From Symsagittifera roscoffensis (taxonomy: Eukaryota; Xenacoelomorpha; Acoela; Convolutidae), in assembly GCF_963678635.1 (NCBI RefSeq), contig NC_087069.1, positions 26,646,303-26,710,302 on the forward strand: a stretch of 64,000 nucleotides of DNA. The letters are read 5' to 3'. Shown here in pieces: positions 32,968 to 44,100 of this stretch; position 1 is the stretch's first letter, and every line of letters starts with the position of its first letter. The translations under genes and the position numbers were made by a program. Under the pieces are notes generated by a model. The model was not told the origin of the DNA and ran no database searches. It was given only the letters and a program-made list of their open reading frames with translations.

Positions 32968-33863
32968 ATGGGCAAAAACTGCAAAACATGTAAAAGAGGC
33001 TTTGCCGGCAACGAGAAAACATACACTTGTGTCGCATGCAACGCTCAAATGCATTTGGAACCAACTTGTGTTGGGTTCTCTAGTGGCCATAAATGGAATA
33101 AAAGAACTAGGGCCGAATGTCATGTTGCTTTGTAATACTTGTGTGCAAAATAATGAACGAGACAACTTTATAAGATGCAAAACCCTGGCCAACATAGACG
33201 AGAAGCTCTCAAACATTGATGTAACTGAAAGACTTAAAAGCATGGAAAGAAGACTTACCGATTTAGTAGATCAAAAAATTGGAAATGCAATGAAAACGAC
33301 ATGCGATAAAGTGGAAAAAACTTATAGTGCCGTTGTAGCTGCTGAAACCACCACCCGGATAAATCCAGCTCAAACCACTCAACATGCTGCCAGATCTAAC
33401 TCTGATCACAACATAAATCAAAGTTTTAGGATACAAGGGGTCAAAGAGGACCCTGAGAAAAACAAAAGGAGAAAACCTTGTCCCAACAAATGACGAAGTA
33501 AACGAAATACTAGACATAATTGGAGTGAAGCCGAAAATAATAGAACTAAAACGACTGGGAAAATTTGATCGTAATCAAATGAAGCCAAGAACACTGCTGG
33601 TAACTGTACCTAGCGAACATGAAGCACGACTAGTACTAGCAAAAAGCCGAGAAAAGCGAGAACAATTGGTCGAAAAAGAGGTCTACCTGCTACCAGCATT
33701 GACCAAAGAGAGTGCAATTAAAGAGAACGAAATCCTTAAGAAACGAAGACAACTACTAGATGAAGGCGTTCCTCGCAAAAAGCTGAAAATAAGGAATCTA
33801 GAATTGTTCAATGATGGTGTGAAAGTAACTATTGACACTGAAGTTCAGGAACCCCAGCATTGA
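32968..33863 (+). pseudogene. LINE-3 ORF1b: PHD finger plus RRM-like protein, frameshifted twice
   Basis: Starts at ATG 32968 with a PHD-type finger (CKTC, CVAC, MHLEPTC, then LLCNTC). The frame shifts at about 33070-33080, inside the finger, and again at about 33458-33462 in an A5 run. The middle part is rich in Lys/Asp with a likely coiled coil. The last part (33525-33863) matches the layout of LINE-2 ORF1 (TLLVTVPS, ARLVLAKS, VPRKKLKIRNL). Ends at TGA followed by CTA. Nucleic-acid-binding ORF1 protein in the intact family. Confidence 0.82.
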
Positions 33864-33866
33864 CTA
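33861..33866 (+). promoter_or_regulatory. Putative UGA-CUA readthrough site in LINE-3
   Basis: CAG CAT TGA CTA GGA: ORF1b stops and ORF2 goes on in the same frame. The first in-frame ATG of ORF2 (34059) is already within the endonuclease domain. The same stop and following codon occur at the LINE-2 junction. Confidence 0.6.
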
Positions 33867-36746
33867 GGATTCCTCAACATTCTGCAACTAAATACTAGAA
33901 GCCTAATCAACATAGAGAGAAGAACTAAGCTAGCAAATGCAATTGCAGTTGGAAATTTTAATGTCATATGCTTAAGCGAAACTTGGCTTAACGAGAATAT
34001 TCAATCATCAGAGCTTTTTCTAAGTGAATATAACATCTATAGATCTGATAGAGCTATTGTGAGTGGTAAAAACTGTCACGGAGGCAGCCTAATAGCTGTC
34101 AAGAATAGTCTAATTACCGAGGACTTATCCACCAAACATGACATTCCTGATTCATGTGTGCTATGTAGTATAAAACTTCATCAAACTGAAATGATAATTG
34201 GCTCATTCTACATCCGCCAAAAAACAGTAATTACAGATACAAAGTGCATGAATTTGAACAACTGATCAAAGCCATTCCTAAAAACAAACCGCTTCTCTTA
34301 TGTGGGGATTTAAATTTCCCAGAAACAAACTGGAACACCCTCACCAGTACTGACGAGGAAGAAAACCAAATACTGCAAATTTTTGAAAATGGACTCTTTA
34401 GGCAGGCGATAGATTTCCCAACATGTGTGAAGAACATACTAGACGTAGCCTTTTATCGGAATTGCTATACAAGTGCCGAACAAGATTTTAACGTTTCCAA
34501 GATTTATGACTGCTCAGATCACAATGCCATAATGTTGTCTATTGAATGCACGGTATCAGAGCCGAAACCATACTTGGAAAATTTTAGAAGTTTTGGAAAT
34601 GCCGATTTTGAAGGAATAAACAATTTTATAAACGAGAACCCATTTGAACCAGTATGCCACACAAACATTAACAAAATGCATGAGGAGTACACCCAATATT
34701 TGGATGAAATCATTAAGAGTTTTGTGCCTCTCAGAACAAGACATAGGAAATCACTTCCACCTTGGATAACAAGTAGCACTTCAAATTTGATCAAAAAGTT
34801 ACAAACAAAACGGCAATCATGTATACTCAAACCGACCAACTACAGAAGACAACAAGTTAAACTGTTTGAAAATTTAGTAACTGAATCATCGGAATTGGAC
34901 AGGAAAAACTACCAAGAGGAATTGTTTAGAACACGGAACACTAATGTAATTTTTAAACACCTAAAGAACTTGATAAACATACAAGTCTTCCTAAGTTACT
35001 CATAAAAGATGAAGTTGAAAGCACAAATCCAAACGAACAAGTCAACATGCTAAACGACTTCTTTCATTCAGTTTTTAATCCTAAAGAAAGTTTTAGTATT
35101 AGAGATATTCAATTTGAAAATCCCTTGTTAACGAATTTTGATATATCGAAAAAGACAGTAAGTGAGATTTTATCAACTCTGGACGTAACAAAGTCACGCG
35201 GCCCAAATGGGTTGCCACCTAGCTTTTTTCAGAAAACGAACCGCAATATATGCAAACCGATGAACAAACTTTTGAGAAACGTAAAACGCCTACGAAAAAT
35301 ACCTGATTCATGGAAAACAGCTGCAGTTACTCCTGTTCACAAAAAAGGTGACCGAAAAATGGTGAACAACTATCGACCAGTATCGCTATTAAATATTGAC
35401 AGCAAAGTCCTTGAAAAATGTATATACAAAGACCTGTACCCTTACTTTGCCTGGTATTTGACGAAACATCAACACGGTTTTACTAAAGGTGGATCAGTTT
35501 TGACAAACATGCTCTCTTTCCTGAAAGAAATATATGAAGCGCTTGACAATGACTCAAACGCAGAAATTGTAGCATTCTACACTGACTTTGCAAAAGCCTT
35601 TGATAAAGTTCCGCATTTTGATCTACTTAAGAAAGTTGCACTTATAGGAATAGGAGGCTGCATGTTAGAGGTACTCTATGACTATTTGAAAAACAGGAAA
35701 CAGTTTGTACGAGTAGACAATATCAGCTCAAAAGTTTTAGAAGTCACTAGTGGTGTTCCCCAAGGATCACTTTTAGGACCACTGCTCTTTTGCATTTTTA
35801 TTAACGACCTACCTGAAGTACTCAAATTCTCTGAACCATATATTTTTGCGGATGATCTTAAACTACTTTCCATCAAAAAAACATCAATTGAAATTCAAGA
35901 AGATCTGGACAAAATTCAGCAGTGGGTAACTGAAAACAAAATGGAATTAGCACTAGATAAATGTGCAAAAGCAAGTTTTAGGGGCGGAGACGCTAACTCT
36001 ATGCTTTTTGGTGTAGTGCTTGGAACATCGATGGTTGTGAAAGATCTGGGAATTTTTGTGTCGGGCGATTTAAGTTGGAAGGTACACATTGAAACAAGAT
36101 TAAAGAAGGCAAACCAAGTACTGTACCTCCTGAGAAGAAACCTATCAGCAAAGATAAATACTTTTGTAAAGTTAGGCCTGTATAAGTCACTAATACTCCC
36201 AGTGTTATTATACGGACTCTCATGTACACATATATCGAGGGGGGATCAATTGCAGTTGGAGCGATTTCAAAAGAAAGTAATCCGTTGGATCACTGGAAAT
36301 AAAACGGGAGTGTACATCAACGAACTACGCTTGCTAAACATTTTACCCCTGCCCATGTTCATCCAGCTAAATAACATCTTACTTCTTGCCAGTCTTGATT
36401 CTAATGAACGAAATGAAATAGTGTTAAACAGGCGAACCACACGGGCTAGAAATACAGAAATTTTTGAGATGCGAAAAGTGAGAACGGAAAAAGCGAGAAA
36501 CGAATTTGTTTTCAGAACCAGTAGGATTGTAAATCGATTAGAACCATATATTCATTTTGATAAACGAATCGGCCTCAAGACGAGAATTTTAAACACGATG
36601 TGGAAATTTGTAAACGAGAGATTTTCAGAAATGACAACGTGCACGTGGCAATTATTCTGTGATTGTATCACGTGCAGAAACAAGTGGACATTGTTTTTGA
36701 GAAGACGCCGGGACCAAGAATCCCAACAGCAGTGCTGTGAATCCCC

Positions 36747-36787
<41 letters not shown>

Positions 36788-36879
36788 CTAGCTCTGAAAG
36801 ACCAGTAATTGTAGAAGACAATCTGCTAATGGACAGGAATGAATCAGAAACGTATCACTCCTTTTGCGAAGCATGCTAG
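33864..36879 (+). pseudogene. LINE-3 ORF2: EEP endonuclease / reverse transcriptase, frameshifted
   Basis: EEP landmarks: LQLNTRSL, ICLSETWL, HGGSLIAV (33864-34235), then, after a frame break in an A run at about 34222, LLLCGDLNFPETNW, KNILDVAF and CSDHNAIM. A second break at about 34980 separates the linker from the RT frame (35047-36879): AVTPVHKKGD, NNYRPVSLLN, KHQHGFTKGGS, FYTDFAKAFDKVPH, SGVPQGSLLGPLLF and the catalytic YIFADDLKL. In this copy the frame runs through the CAA tail as poly-Thr into the target-site duplication; the copy at 63281 has a TAG shortly before the tail, probably the original stop. Confidence 0.9.
36748..36786 (+). repeat. (CAA)n tail of LINE-3
   Basis: About 13 CAA units directly before the right-hand 106-bp repeat. 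The second copy has about nine units at its own 3' end. Confidence 0.9.
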
Positions 36880-36892
36880 ATGAAATACAAGA
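36787..36892. repeat. 106-bp direct repeat right of LINE-3 (target-site duplication)
   Basis: Identical to 32065-32170. In one frame it is open and ends in a stop (TSSERPVIVEDN...FCEAC), but I see no gene it belongs to. Confidence 0.85.
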
Positions 36893-36941
36893 GACTTATC
36901 TGTCTATCCCCCGAGATATTCATTGTTTGTAGAAAAAATTT

Positions 36942-37007
36942 GACTGCGGGATTCGAACTCTTGAGCTGCAGCTCAGCAGTCTACTGCGCAACCACTTGGA
37001 CCATTGC
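36942..37007 (-). mobile_element. tRNA-like segment (SINE head)
   Basis: On minus: TGGTCCAAGTGGTTGCGC (A-box region) and GAGTTCGAATCCCGC (B box). The T-stem is poorly paired and no acceptor stem forms, so a functional tRNA is unlikely. Confidence 0.5.
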
Positions 37008-37656
37008 AAACATCATTGTATACGTTCATGCATATTGGCGTCAGTTATGCTGTTTAAGCATCAGTTATGCTGTTTAAATTTAACTGCCGCTAGATGGCGT
37101 CATCAAGTTTAATTCCAGCAACGATGTTTTTTCTTTATACGTCAACTTTTCGTTTCCCTTTTTTTTATTGATTGTGCTGTGTTTTTCATTGTACACATTT
37201 CATTTGTCCGAATTGTTTAGAGCGGCACAGCAGCAGAAATTAAAGACGAAAAAATAGCTTTCATTGGATAGTTAACGAAACGACCTTGAAAATTCCGTTA
37301 ACTAAGATGTATTGTTTAAGATAAATTTCCGCTCTGTTCATTTTGTGGAAATTTTTATGTTAAACAATTTTTATGTTAATTTGATGATTTTTTTTGTCAG
37401 CCTCGCTACTATAGGTGGCCGCATTTGCTCACCCACTCAATTGAGGAACGTTGCGGAACATTATTTATTGACAAGATTTTTACAAAATGTGAGTTTCATT
37501 GTTGAAAATTAGTTACTAATTGTATACGAAACGTTCAATTGCTTTTTCAAATTCGATTTTTCACAGACTCATGTTATCTGTAAAACTTGACTCTTTTTGC
37601 TCACTAATTATCTCACTTCTAATTTCACCAGAAATTCCAAGATTTTCAGTGTTAGG
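37008..37656. other. Spacer with possible splice-flanked piece
   Basis: 37402-37488 is bounded by a good acceptor (TTTTTTTTGTCAG) and a GTGAGT donor, and is open (ATIGGRICSPTQ...). It could be an exon of the same decayed gene that follows, but this rests on splice-like signals alone. Confidence 0.3.
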
Positions 37657-38781
37657 TATGGTATGTCTTTACTACCTCCGCGCCTCAACTATGAGCAAGC
37701 TCGGACAGTTGGCGATGCGAACTTCAGCGACATCATATTTCATGACGTGGCTCTAGGGGAGGACACTGAGGGTCACGCTGTTCATCGTTCACGGGAGGCG
37801 TCACGTTGAACCAGATGGACTGGACCAAATCGGCAGCTCCCGCCAAATTATCACTCTTCCAGCAGGATACGTACGACCGGTTCGTCCTGTTCGATATTCC
37901 CGAGAGTTGTAAAACCTCTGCTTTATTCACGAAGACGCCTCAAGCATCGGCGGTGCTTTTCAGGTATTGCGCGCGTTTGCCCCCGGCGACGCCTGTGTTT
38001 TTACTAATTGCCGATATAAAAGGGGTCATTGAAGGCGGTAAATTGTTGCTGGCGACAGATGAGCCAATTATTCCACTTCATAATGACACATCGCTAATGG
38101 GTATGGACCTACCAATAAGTTGCGATGCAATAACTGAAATGCGTTGGTTTGCATTTTCCTCCAAGAATGTTCGGTTTACAAGAATTCATGAAAAGACTGA
38201 TGCTTGTGACGGAATAATGTGCCATGGCCGGCAGTGTATGTAGGGCAAAAGGGACACTCGTGTCTGTCTAAAGAAATCGGGAAGGAATCGGAATGCCTAG
38301 TGTGCTCGAGTTTCATGGGAGATTGCGGAAAATATGCACTGCCCATCATCAGTAGCAGAACTGCAAAGTGTCTCTGACCTCGCCATCTTTGCTTCCCACC
38401 CCGGAGGTTTGGAAAGTAACATGCCTACATTTGATCCCTTTGTTTAGCCAAACCGTGAATGAAGTTGTGAGGGCTGTTAATGAGCTTGAGGGATTTAAAG
38501 TCTGTGGGTGGTACAAACCACCCAAGCAAGATGGAGACGTTTGCGCTGAAGCCCGCAGACTTCACGTAATCAAACTGACGCCCTTAGAAAATTCTGATGC
38601 TGCCCCAAAATATGTACAAGTAAATGCGTCTTTTCTGCTGCGTCAACTCCACCACCAGTTTCGTCAACTGGCACAAATTTTGAAACAGTACCGCAATCCG
38701 AGGGTGTTACAACATCGGTACCAAATGTAGATCACAACGAGACGGTAACGGATGCTGCACATTCCTCCGTGCAAGACTGAT
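37657..38781 (+). pseudogene. Frameshifted remnant of an unidentified Cys-rich protein
   Basis: Coding character switches frame along one strand: ATGTCTTTACTACC... (37666, LNYEQARTVGDANFSDIIF), then 37806-38240 (DRFVLFDIPESCKTSALF, FLLIADIKGVIEGGKLLL, SCDAITEMRWFAF and a Cys cluster CDGIMCHGRQC), then a segment with GHSC, ECLVC and GDCGKY, then EVVRAVNELEGFKVCGWYKP, and last a Ser/Thr/Pro-rich tail ending in SSVQD and a stop (38779-38781). The Cys residues could bind zinc. At least four frame changes show decay. GC content is higher than around it. No family recognised; could be a host gene relic or part of a DNA transposon. Confidence 0.55.
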
Positions 38782-39680
38782 GAAAAGCAGTGAAGGAGCC
38801 ATTAATAGTGTCAGTGAAAGGTGTGCAAAAGCTTTCAATTTTTTGAATAATCAATATTAATGCGTGAAATCCCTGTTTTTCTTTTTGATTCTTTTGTATG
38901 TTCAAGTAATTGCTTTTCCCGGTGGACTTCATAGTGGATGAAGACGCTCGGTGGTATTTAAATGTGGTCAACACTTGACATGCTAAAAGAGACCAGACTT
39001 CGTAAAACCCGAAGAGCCGGTCAGCACCAATTGGAATACCTTTGTGCGCACAAAAAATTGGAAAATGTATTTCGCCTGTAGTAAGCCTTTAAATTGCTTT
39101 GGCAATTTCTCCCTCTCACTCATTCCTTCACACAACGTTGTGGCGTCTGTTTTACTGTTGTTAACAGTCAACAACGTGCTTTTCTTTTACGCGTTATTTT
39201 ACTTTCAATCAACAATAACACCAAACTGGTCATCCTTCCTTCAATGTTTTAAAGCACTGGTTTTTAATCCTGGCAACAACCGATCGCAATATCCTCCTGA
39301 AGTCATTAAATTAGAAGAGGCCATCAATGATCTAACTTAAATTGACATTTTAATTAGTCTGACAGGCGCACTTTTAGCTCAGCACGACAAGGTTTTTTTT
39401 ACCTCGATCGAAGTGGAGTAGCTGCCGATAATTTTAACTTCGTAGCAATGGTTCCCGAATCAGGAAACCAGCGCCAGCGGCCGCCGTTATCTTTTTATGT
39501 AGCTGCTGTTACTTTCCGTTTAGTTTGCATCGAAAGTGTATGCGGCATATTCTATCGGGCAAAGCTTTTAGAGCCGCAATTCGAGCTGCAATGAAAAATT
39601 TAAAAAATGCATGTGTCGAGATGCGCTTCAGATTGAACAACGGGTGATGAAAATAAATAAAAAACTAAATATGTTCTTAT
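38782..39680. other. Spacer with one weak plus-strand ORF
   Basis: 39044-39340 is open for 98 codons with a hydrophobic middle and a charged end (PPEVIKLEEAINDL); no homology recognised and no splice support. Otherwise empty. Confidence 0.3.
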
Positions 39681-40228
39681 TGTTTCAACCTTTGAAAATG
39701 GGGAGAAAATTCAAATTCGGGTGTGTTAGTTTTTTTTCCAAGAAAAAAAGCCAAATCAGGTACCACAAACAATAATTGGAATGGATCTAGTGATATTTCA
39801 AATTAAAGTTATTTCAGTCGTGATTTAAACATTATGAAATATACCAAAAAACTGTCCCCATGTCGAGAAAAATTTTTGAATTTGAGTTCATTTTCGAGCA
39901 AGGAAAGCAATCGTTTATTATAACGTTTATTATATGAACACTGAACCTTTATCAAAATTTTAGGCTGAGAAAAAAATTTTAAAAGAAAACTAGTTTTGCG
40001 AATATCATTTAGCGCTTCCTTGGCAATTAAGAAAATTGTTTTGCAAAAAATTATAAAAAATTTTTGGTTGTCATTCATTTTTTGAAGACACATATTGTAG
40101 AATACGCCTAATTCACTAACCTTAAACTCGTCTGTATAGTTCTGTAATCACCACGCACTAAAAAACACTTATTTCAAGAAAAAAGAACAACCTTTTTCTG
40201 TAGTTGTTTTATGAGTGTGGTCGGAACA
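39681..40228 (+). mobile_element. MITE, TGTTCCGAC family, copy 2
   Basis: Aligns with 58206-58704 from the degraded left end (TGTTTCAACCTTTGAAAATG) to the intact right end GTGGTCGGAACA. Non-coding. Confidence 0.6.
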
Positions 40229-40812
40229 GTTGTGCTACTTGCACGGCAAGCGGCTTTCCCTGTCTTAGGTTAGTTGTTAGTGCTTAGTGTTAGTGGTTAG
40301 TTGAGCTGATAGTGATTTCGGAAAGCTTTCTTATCGTAATATTTTGAGAAGGTATTTCCTTTTACCTTCTTTTTGCAAAAATGAAGGTGGTTGAGAGAAA
40401 ATTCTGTTATTTGCACATAGAATGTTCCCCCTTCTTTCCAAAAATTAGCTATAAAAGATTCAATAGAAAGATTCCACTTGAAAATTTGCATCAATTTGCG
40501 GAATAAATCTCAAGACTCTAAAATTTCAGCCATTTGAAGTTAACTAGATATTTTAAATCAAATTATCTGAATCAAAAAATGCACCTATTGTCTTCTTTTA
40601 AAGGTCGCATTTAAAAAATTCTTCAGAGATGTCTGTCTTATTATCTGCACACTTTGATCCTGTAGATTTGAAAATGACTATCAGAAATTAATTTTATTTA
40701 GGAAAGATTTAGAGGTTCTTTGAAACTCGTACAATGCCATAATTGAATCAAGCACAATTTAAAAGGAAGATCAGAATATATTAATCTATTTTTTCGCATT
40801 TTACATCAAATG

Positions 40813-41134
40813 TCAGCTAATATTTGGTTTGGAAGAAGATGTGTTATAGTAGTATGTAAATACTACACAAGCGATGACAAACATGATACAAAAGAATATC
40901 GCACTACATGACAGCCCTTTTGAAGAGTTTCTACGCTGATTCTCATGTACAATTCTACTCTGGTAATTCGCATTTGCTCTGTGCTGATTGGTGGCTACTG
41001 CCTTGGTTGCACTTTGGATAGTGCGGATCTCTTCATGCAGTGTCCTGAGATCTCGTTGGATTGAGTTCATTTGAGCCTGCATTGAGCTTTCAAATCGTTG
41101 TTCGCCATTTATAGTTTCCGATAGGTGTGTGTAC
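40813..41134 (-). CDS. ORP gene exon 5 (coiled coil and tail anchor)
   Basis: Acceptor GTTTAG|G at 41135. The first two thirds form a heptad-rich helix (MNSIQRDLRTLHEEIRTI); the end has a hydrophobic stretch of about 20 residues (SAIFFCIMFVIACVVF, then Tyr) followed by a short polar tail and stop. This is the C-terminal ER anchor expected of ORP5/8. Confidence 0.85.
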
Positions 41135-44100
41135 CTAAACATTACATAACATTGTCAATAATCATAAAAACAATCAATTATTTTTAGACAAAAGCCATTA
41201 AAAGAATGCACTAGATGACACTCAAGTACATTTAAAACTGCCTGGGAGATCACAATTGGATCTACAAATCCGTTTTCAGGTGTCAAACATATTCAATTTC
41301 GATATACTATTAAGACTTCTATCCATGAGGGAAAATACCAACACAGTGTTCGGCTCTTTACTGAGAACTGCATAGATTTTTAATCACTAGGTTGTAAAAA
41401 CAACCGTTCTCTTGAAGCGAAATATGCTATTCATTTAACTGATCTAAGTCAAGAAAAGAAAAAGTATCCCGTATCAATCTAAATAGCCAGAACACGACAA
41501 AAATCAGTTCTATAATGTGCACTAAGAAAAAGTAGAAATAAGCCTAATTACTATAAATTCGGCTAGGTCCGGATTCAATCTGCGACCTACGGCGACCTAG
41601 AGAATATGAGTCTCAAGAACTAATCACTCAGCCATGAACACTTCATTAATCACAAACACTAGCCTTAAATAAAGCAGAGGACGGATGCTATGAAAATTCC
41701 AATGCTACAGATCGTGATTATAGCAAAATTGCCACCAAATAATTAACACTTTGCCATCAAATAATGAACACTACGACCTAGAAATTATGAGTCTCACGCA
41801 CTAGCCACTCAGCCACGGACTCTTGGTCCATAACAAACACTAGTCACAGATAAAGCAGAAAACAGATGCTATGAAAATTTCAGTGCTACAGATCATGATT
41901 ATAGCAAAAAGGCACACAAGTTAAAACTTTTGATGAACACTTTTTTTTGCGTGTTAGGTTAGAAAAAAAGACGGTTCGTACTAACACACTACCGCTCGCT
42001 AGCGTAAAGGTGTAGCAACTAAGCAGACAAAACATAGCAGACAACTTAAAGCAGGTCCTGGTCAGATTCGAAAATAGGACCTTTGCCGTCCTAGGCGTAT
42101 TCGTTACCTAGAGACTACGTAATTTCCTAATAAATCATGTCTAATTTCGAATTGTTAAATTTAAACTTTTGAAAAATCATGAAAAACGTCATATCTCGGA
42201 AGCTAAAAAGATTTGTGCACTAGTATTTAAAAGCAAAATTTGCAAACCCTACAATTACCATGATAGCACCCCACCATAGGGTTGCTAATTTCAATTTTTG
42301 TGAATTATTTCAAATCTAAATTGTTTGAAAAGTTTTCCAAAAAAAAATATAAAATGTCATATCACGAAAGCTAAAAGGATATTACCAGACATATTTGCAA
42401 CCCTGAAACAACCCTAAAAGCACCACACCCTACAGGGTTGCTAATTTCAAATTTTGGTGAGTTTTTTTAAACCTAAACTTTGGAAGTTAAAAGGATTTGT
42501 GCTGTAGTATCTAAAGGCAAGATTTGCACACCCTGCCAGTATCCTGACAGCACCTCGCCATAGGGCTGCTAAACTCAAGTTTTGTGAAGTATTTCGAATC
42601 TAAATTGTTTGAAAAACTTTCAAAAAAATCATAAAAATTGCCATGAAGCTAAAAGGACTTGAGCAGACACACTTGGATGCAAAATTTGCAATCTCTGAGA
42701 ATACCCAGACAGTATCCCACTATAGGTTTCGAAATTTCAAATTTTGGTGTTAGTAATTGAAATCTCGAAAATGAAAACGTTTCTCAAAACTTCACGACGA
42801 TTTGTCAAGACATTTGGCCTTGACATAAGTAAAGTTCTGACGTTAATTCTTATCCAGATTTTGCCTTAAAACATTCTAGAATATTCATGATTTTCTTGAA
42901 TATTCAACGATTTTTATTAACCATTGTCCCCTGTGAAAATCGCTTAAACATGGAGTCCATAGAGCACTTGGCGTTGCGTTTAAATAATAGATAAATTTTC
43001 TTTCTGCCTACTTACTTTTCCCATTACAACCTCCCAGCCTAGTAACACAAAAATCATAGACCCAACCCATTTTGATTTCGATATAACGTACCGGCTACAA
43101 TTTACGGGGCAGGGGCCATTCTGTCGAACGAGCTGGCAAACATGCCCCCAATACCAGGACAACATTGTTACTTACCTATCAACTCGCTCCTTCGATGGCT
43201 GTTTCACGACTCTCACATGTAACCCTCCATCAGCCGAGTCTGACGCATCCTCACCTAGGTGACTACCATCGCCTCCATGCAATTCCACTCTTGTGCTACT
43301 CGATATCGAAGGAAACGTTCCCCTCTTGTGCGTTTTGATTTGAAAATTGTGCTCGTATTGATAATCGTCGAAGTTGGGGTCCCACAATGCGTCTGAATGA
43401 TATTTATAAGTGAATATCTTGGTTTCGTGTGGGTCGTTTTCGTCTTCAACCATCAAAGAGGGTTGATACACCACGCCTATAAAGACAGGAGAAAGATCAA
43501 TCCTCTAAGCAAAACACAAAGACTGCTAGAACAAAGCCTTTTGATAACGAGAGTATTTATAAGAGGACACTTTAAGGTAGTTTTAATGAAAAAACTATTT
43601 CCGCTCTATGTCTACAAAATTGAAAATGTAGAAGAAGGGATCGAGTGTTGAGGGTACCTAACTGTTCCCGCGTAGCTCTCAACTCCCTCTGCCGTTGCTC
43701 AACTACAGTCTTCTGCTGTATCGCTTCTTCCTCCTCGCCTCTGAGCAAGGCTTCAGTTAAGCCACACCACAGTCTAGCAGACTCATACTCCACCAAATCA
43801 TTCTCGTGCACCACATACTTCTGCAGTAGTTTAGACTTCTCCACTTTCCAGAACACTTCTTTACTGCTGCTTCCTGCCGTCTTCACATATACTACTGAGT
43901 TCCAATGTCCTTCAGCTTGCATTACCTAAGCAGAAACACCTTATTCCTCGGGTTGCATCGTAAACATAAGTATTTGTGGTTCAAAATGGACCACAGACAA
44001 ATTCGTGAAAATATCATTATGCCAAGCCATTCCGAAAAGTGCTTGAAAAAATAAGTGAAATAACTGTTAGCTTTGACAATTTTTGAATGGCATACCTCCT

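Larger units (their letters stand above)
32171..36786 (+). mobile_element. LINE-3, CR1-like non-LTR retrotransposon with three ORFs (about 4.6 kb)
   Basis: Order: 60-bp leader, ORF1a (SGNH esterase), a 149-bp gap, ORF1b (PHD finger plus RRM-like region), TGA CTA, ORF2 (EEP plus RT), and a (CAA)n tail at about 36748-36786. At least four single-base frame breaks, mostly in A runs, make this copy inactive unless they are sequencing errors. The perfect 106-bp TSD argues for recent insertion. A second copy starts at 63281 on the minus strand. Confidence 0.9.

Noticed and set aside
32065-36892. Reading the 106-bp direct repeats as short LTRs
   Set aside because: The enclosed element is a LINE with endonuclease, CAA tail and no LTR-type features, and the other copy lacks the sequence at its 3' end.
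36942-37007. A functional tRNA gene
   Set aside because: A and B boxes are present but the T-stem is poorly paired and no acceptor stem forms; likewise for 25154-25225 and 30951-31020.
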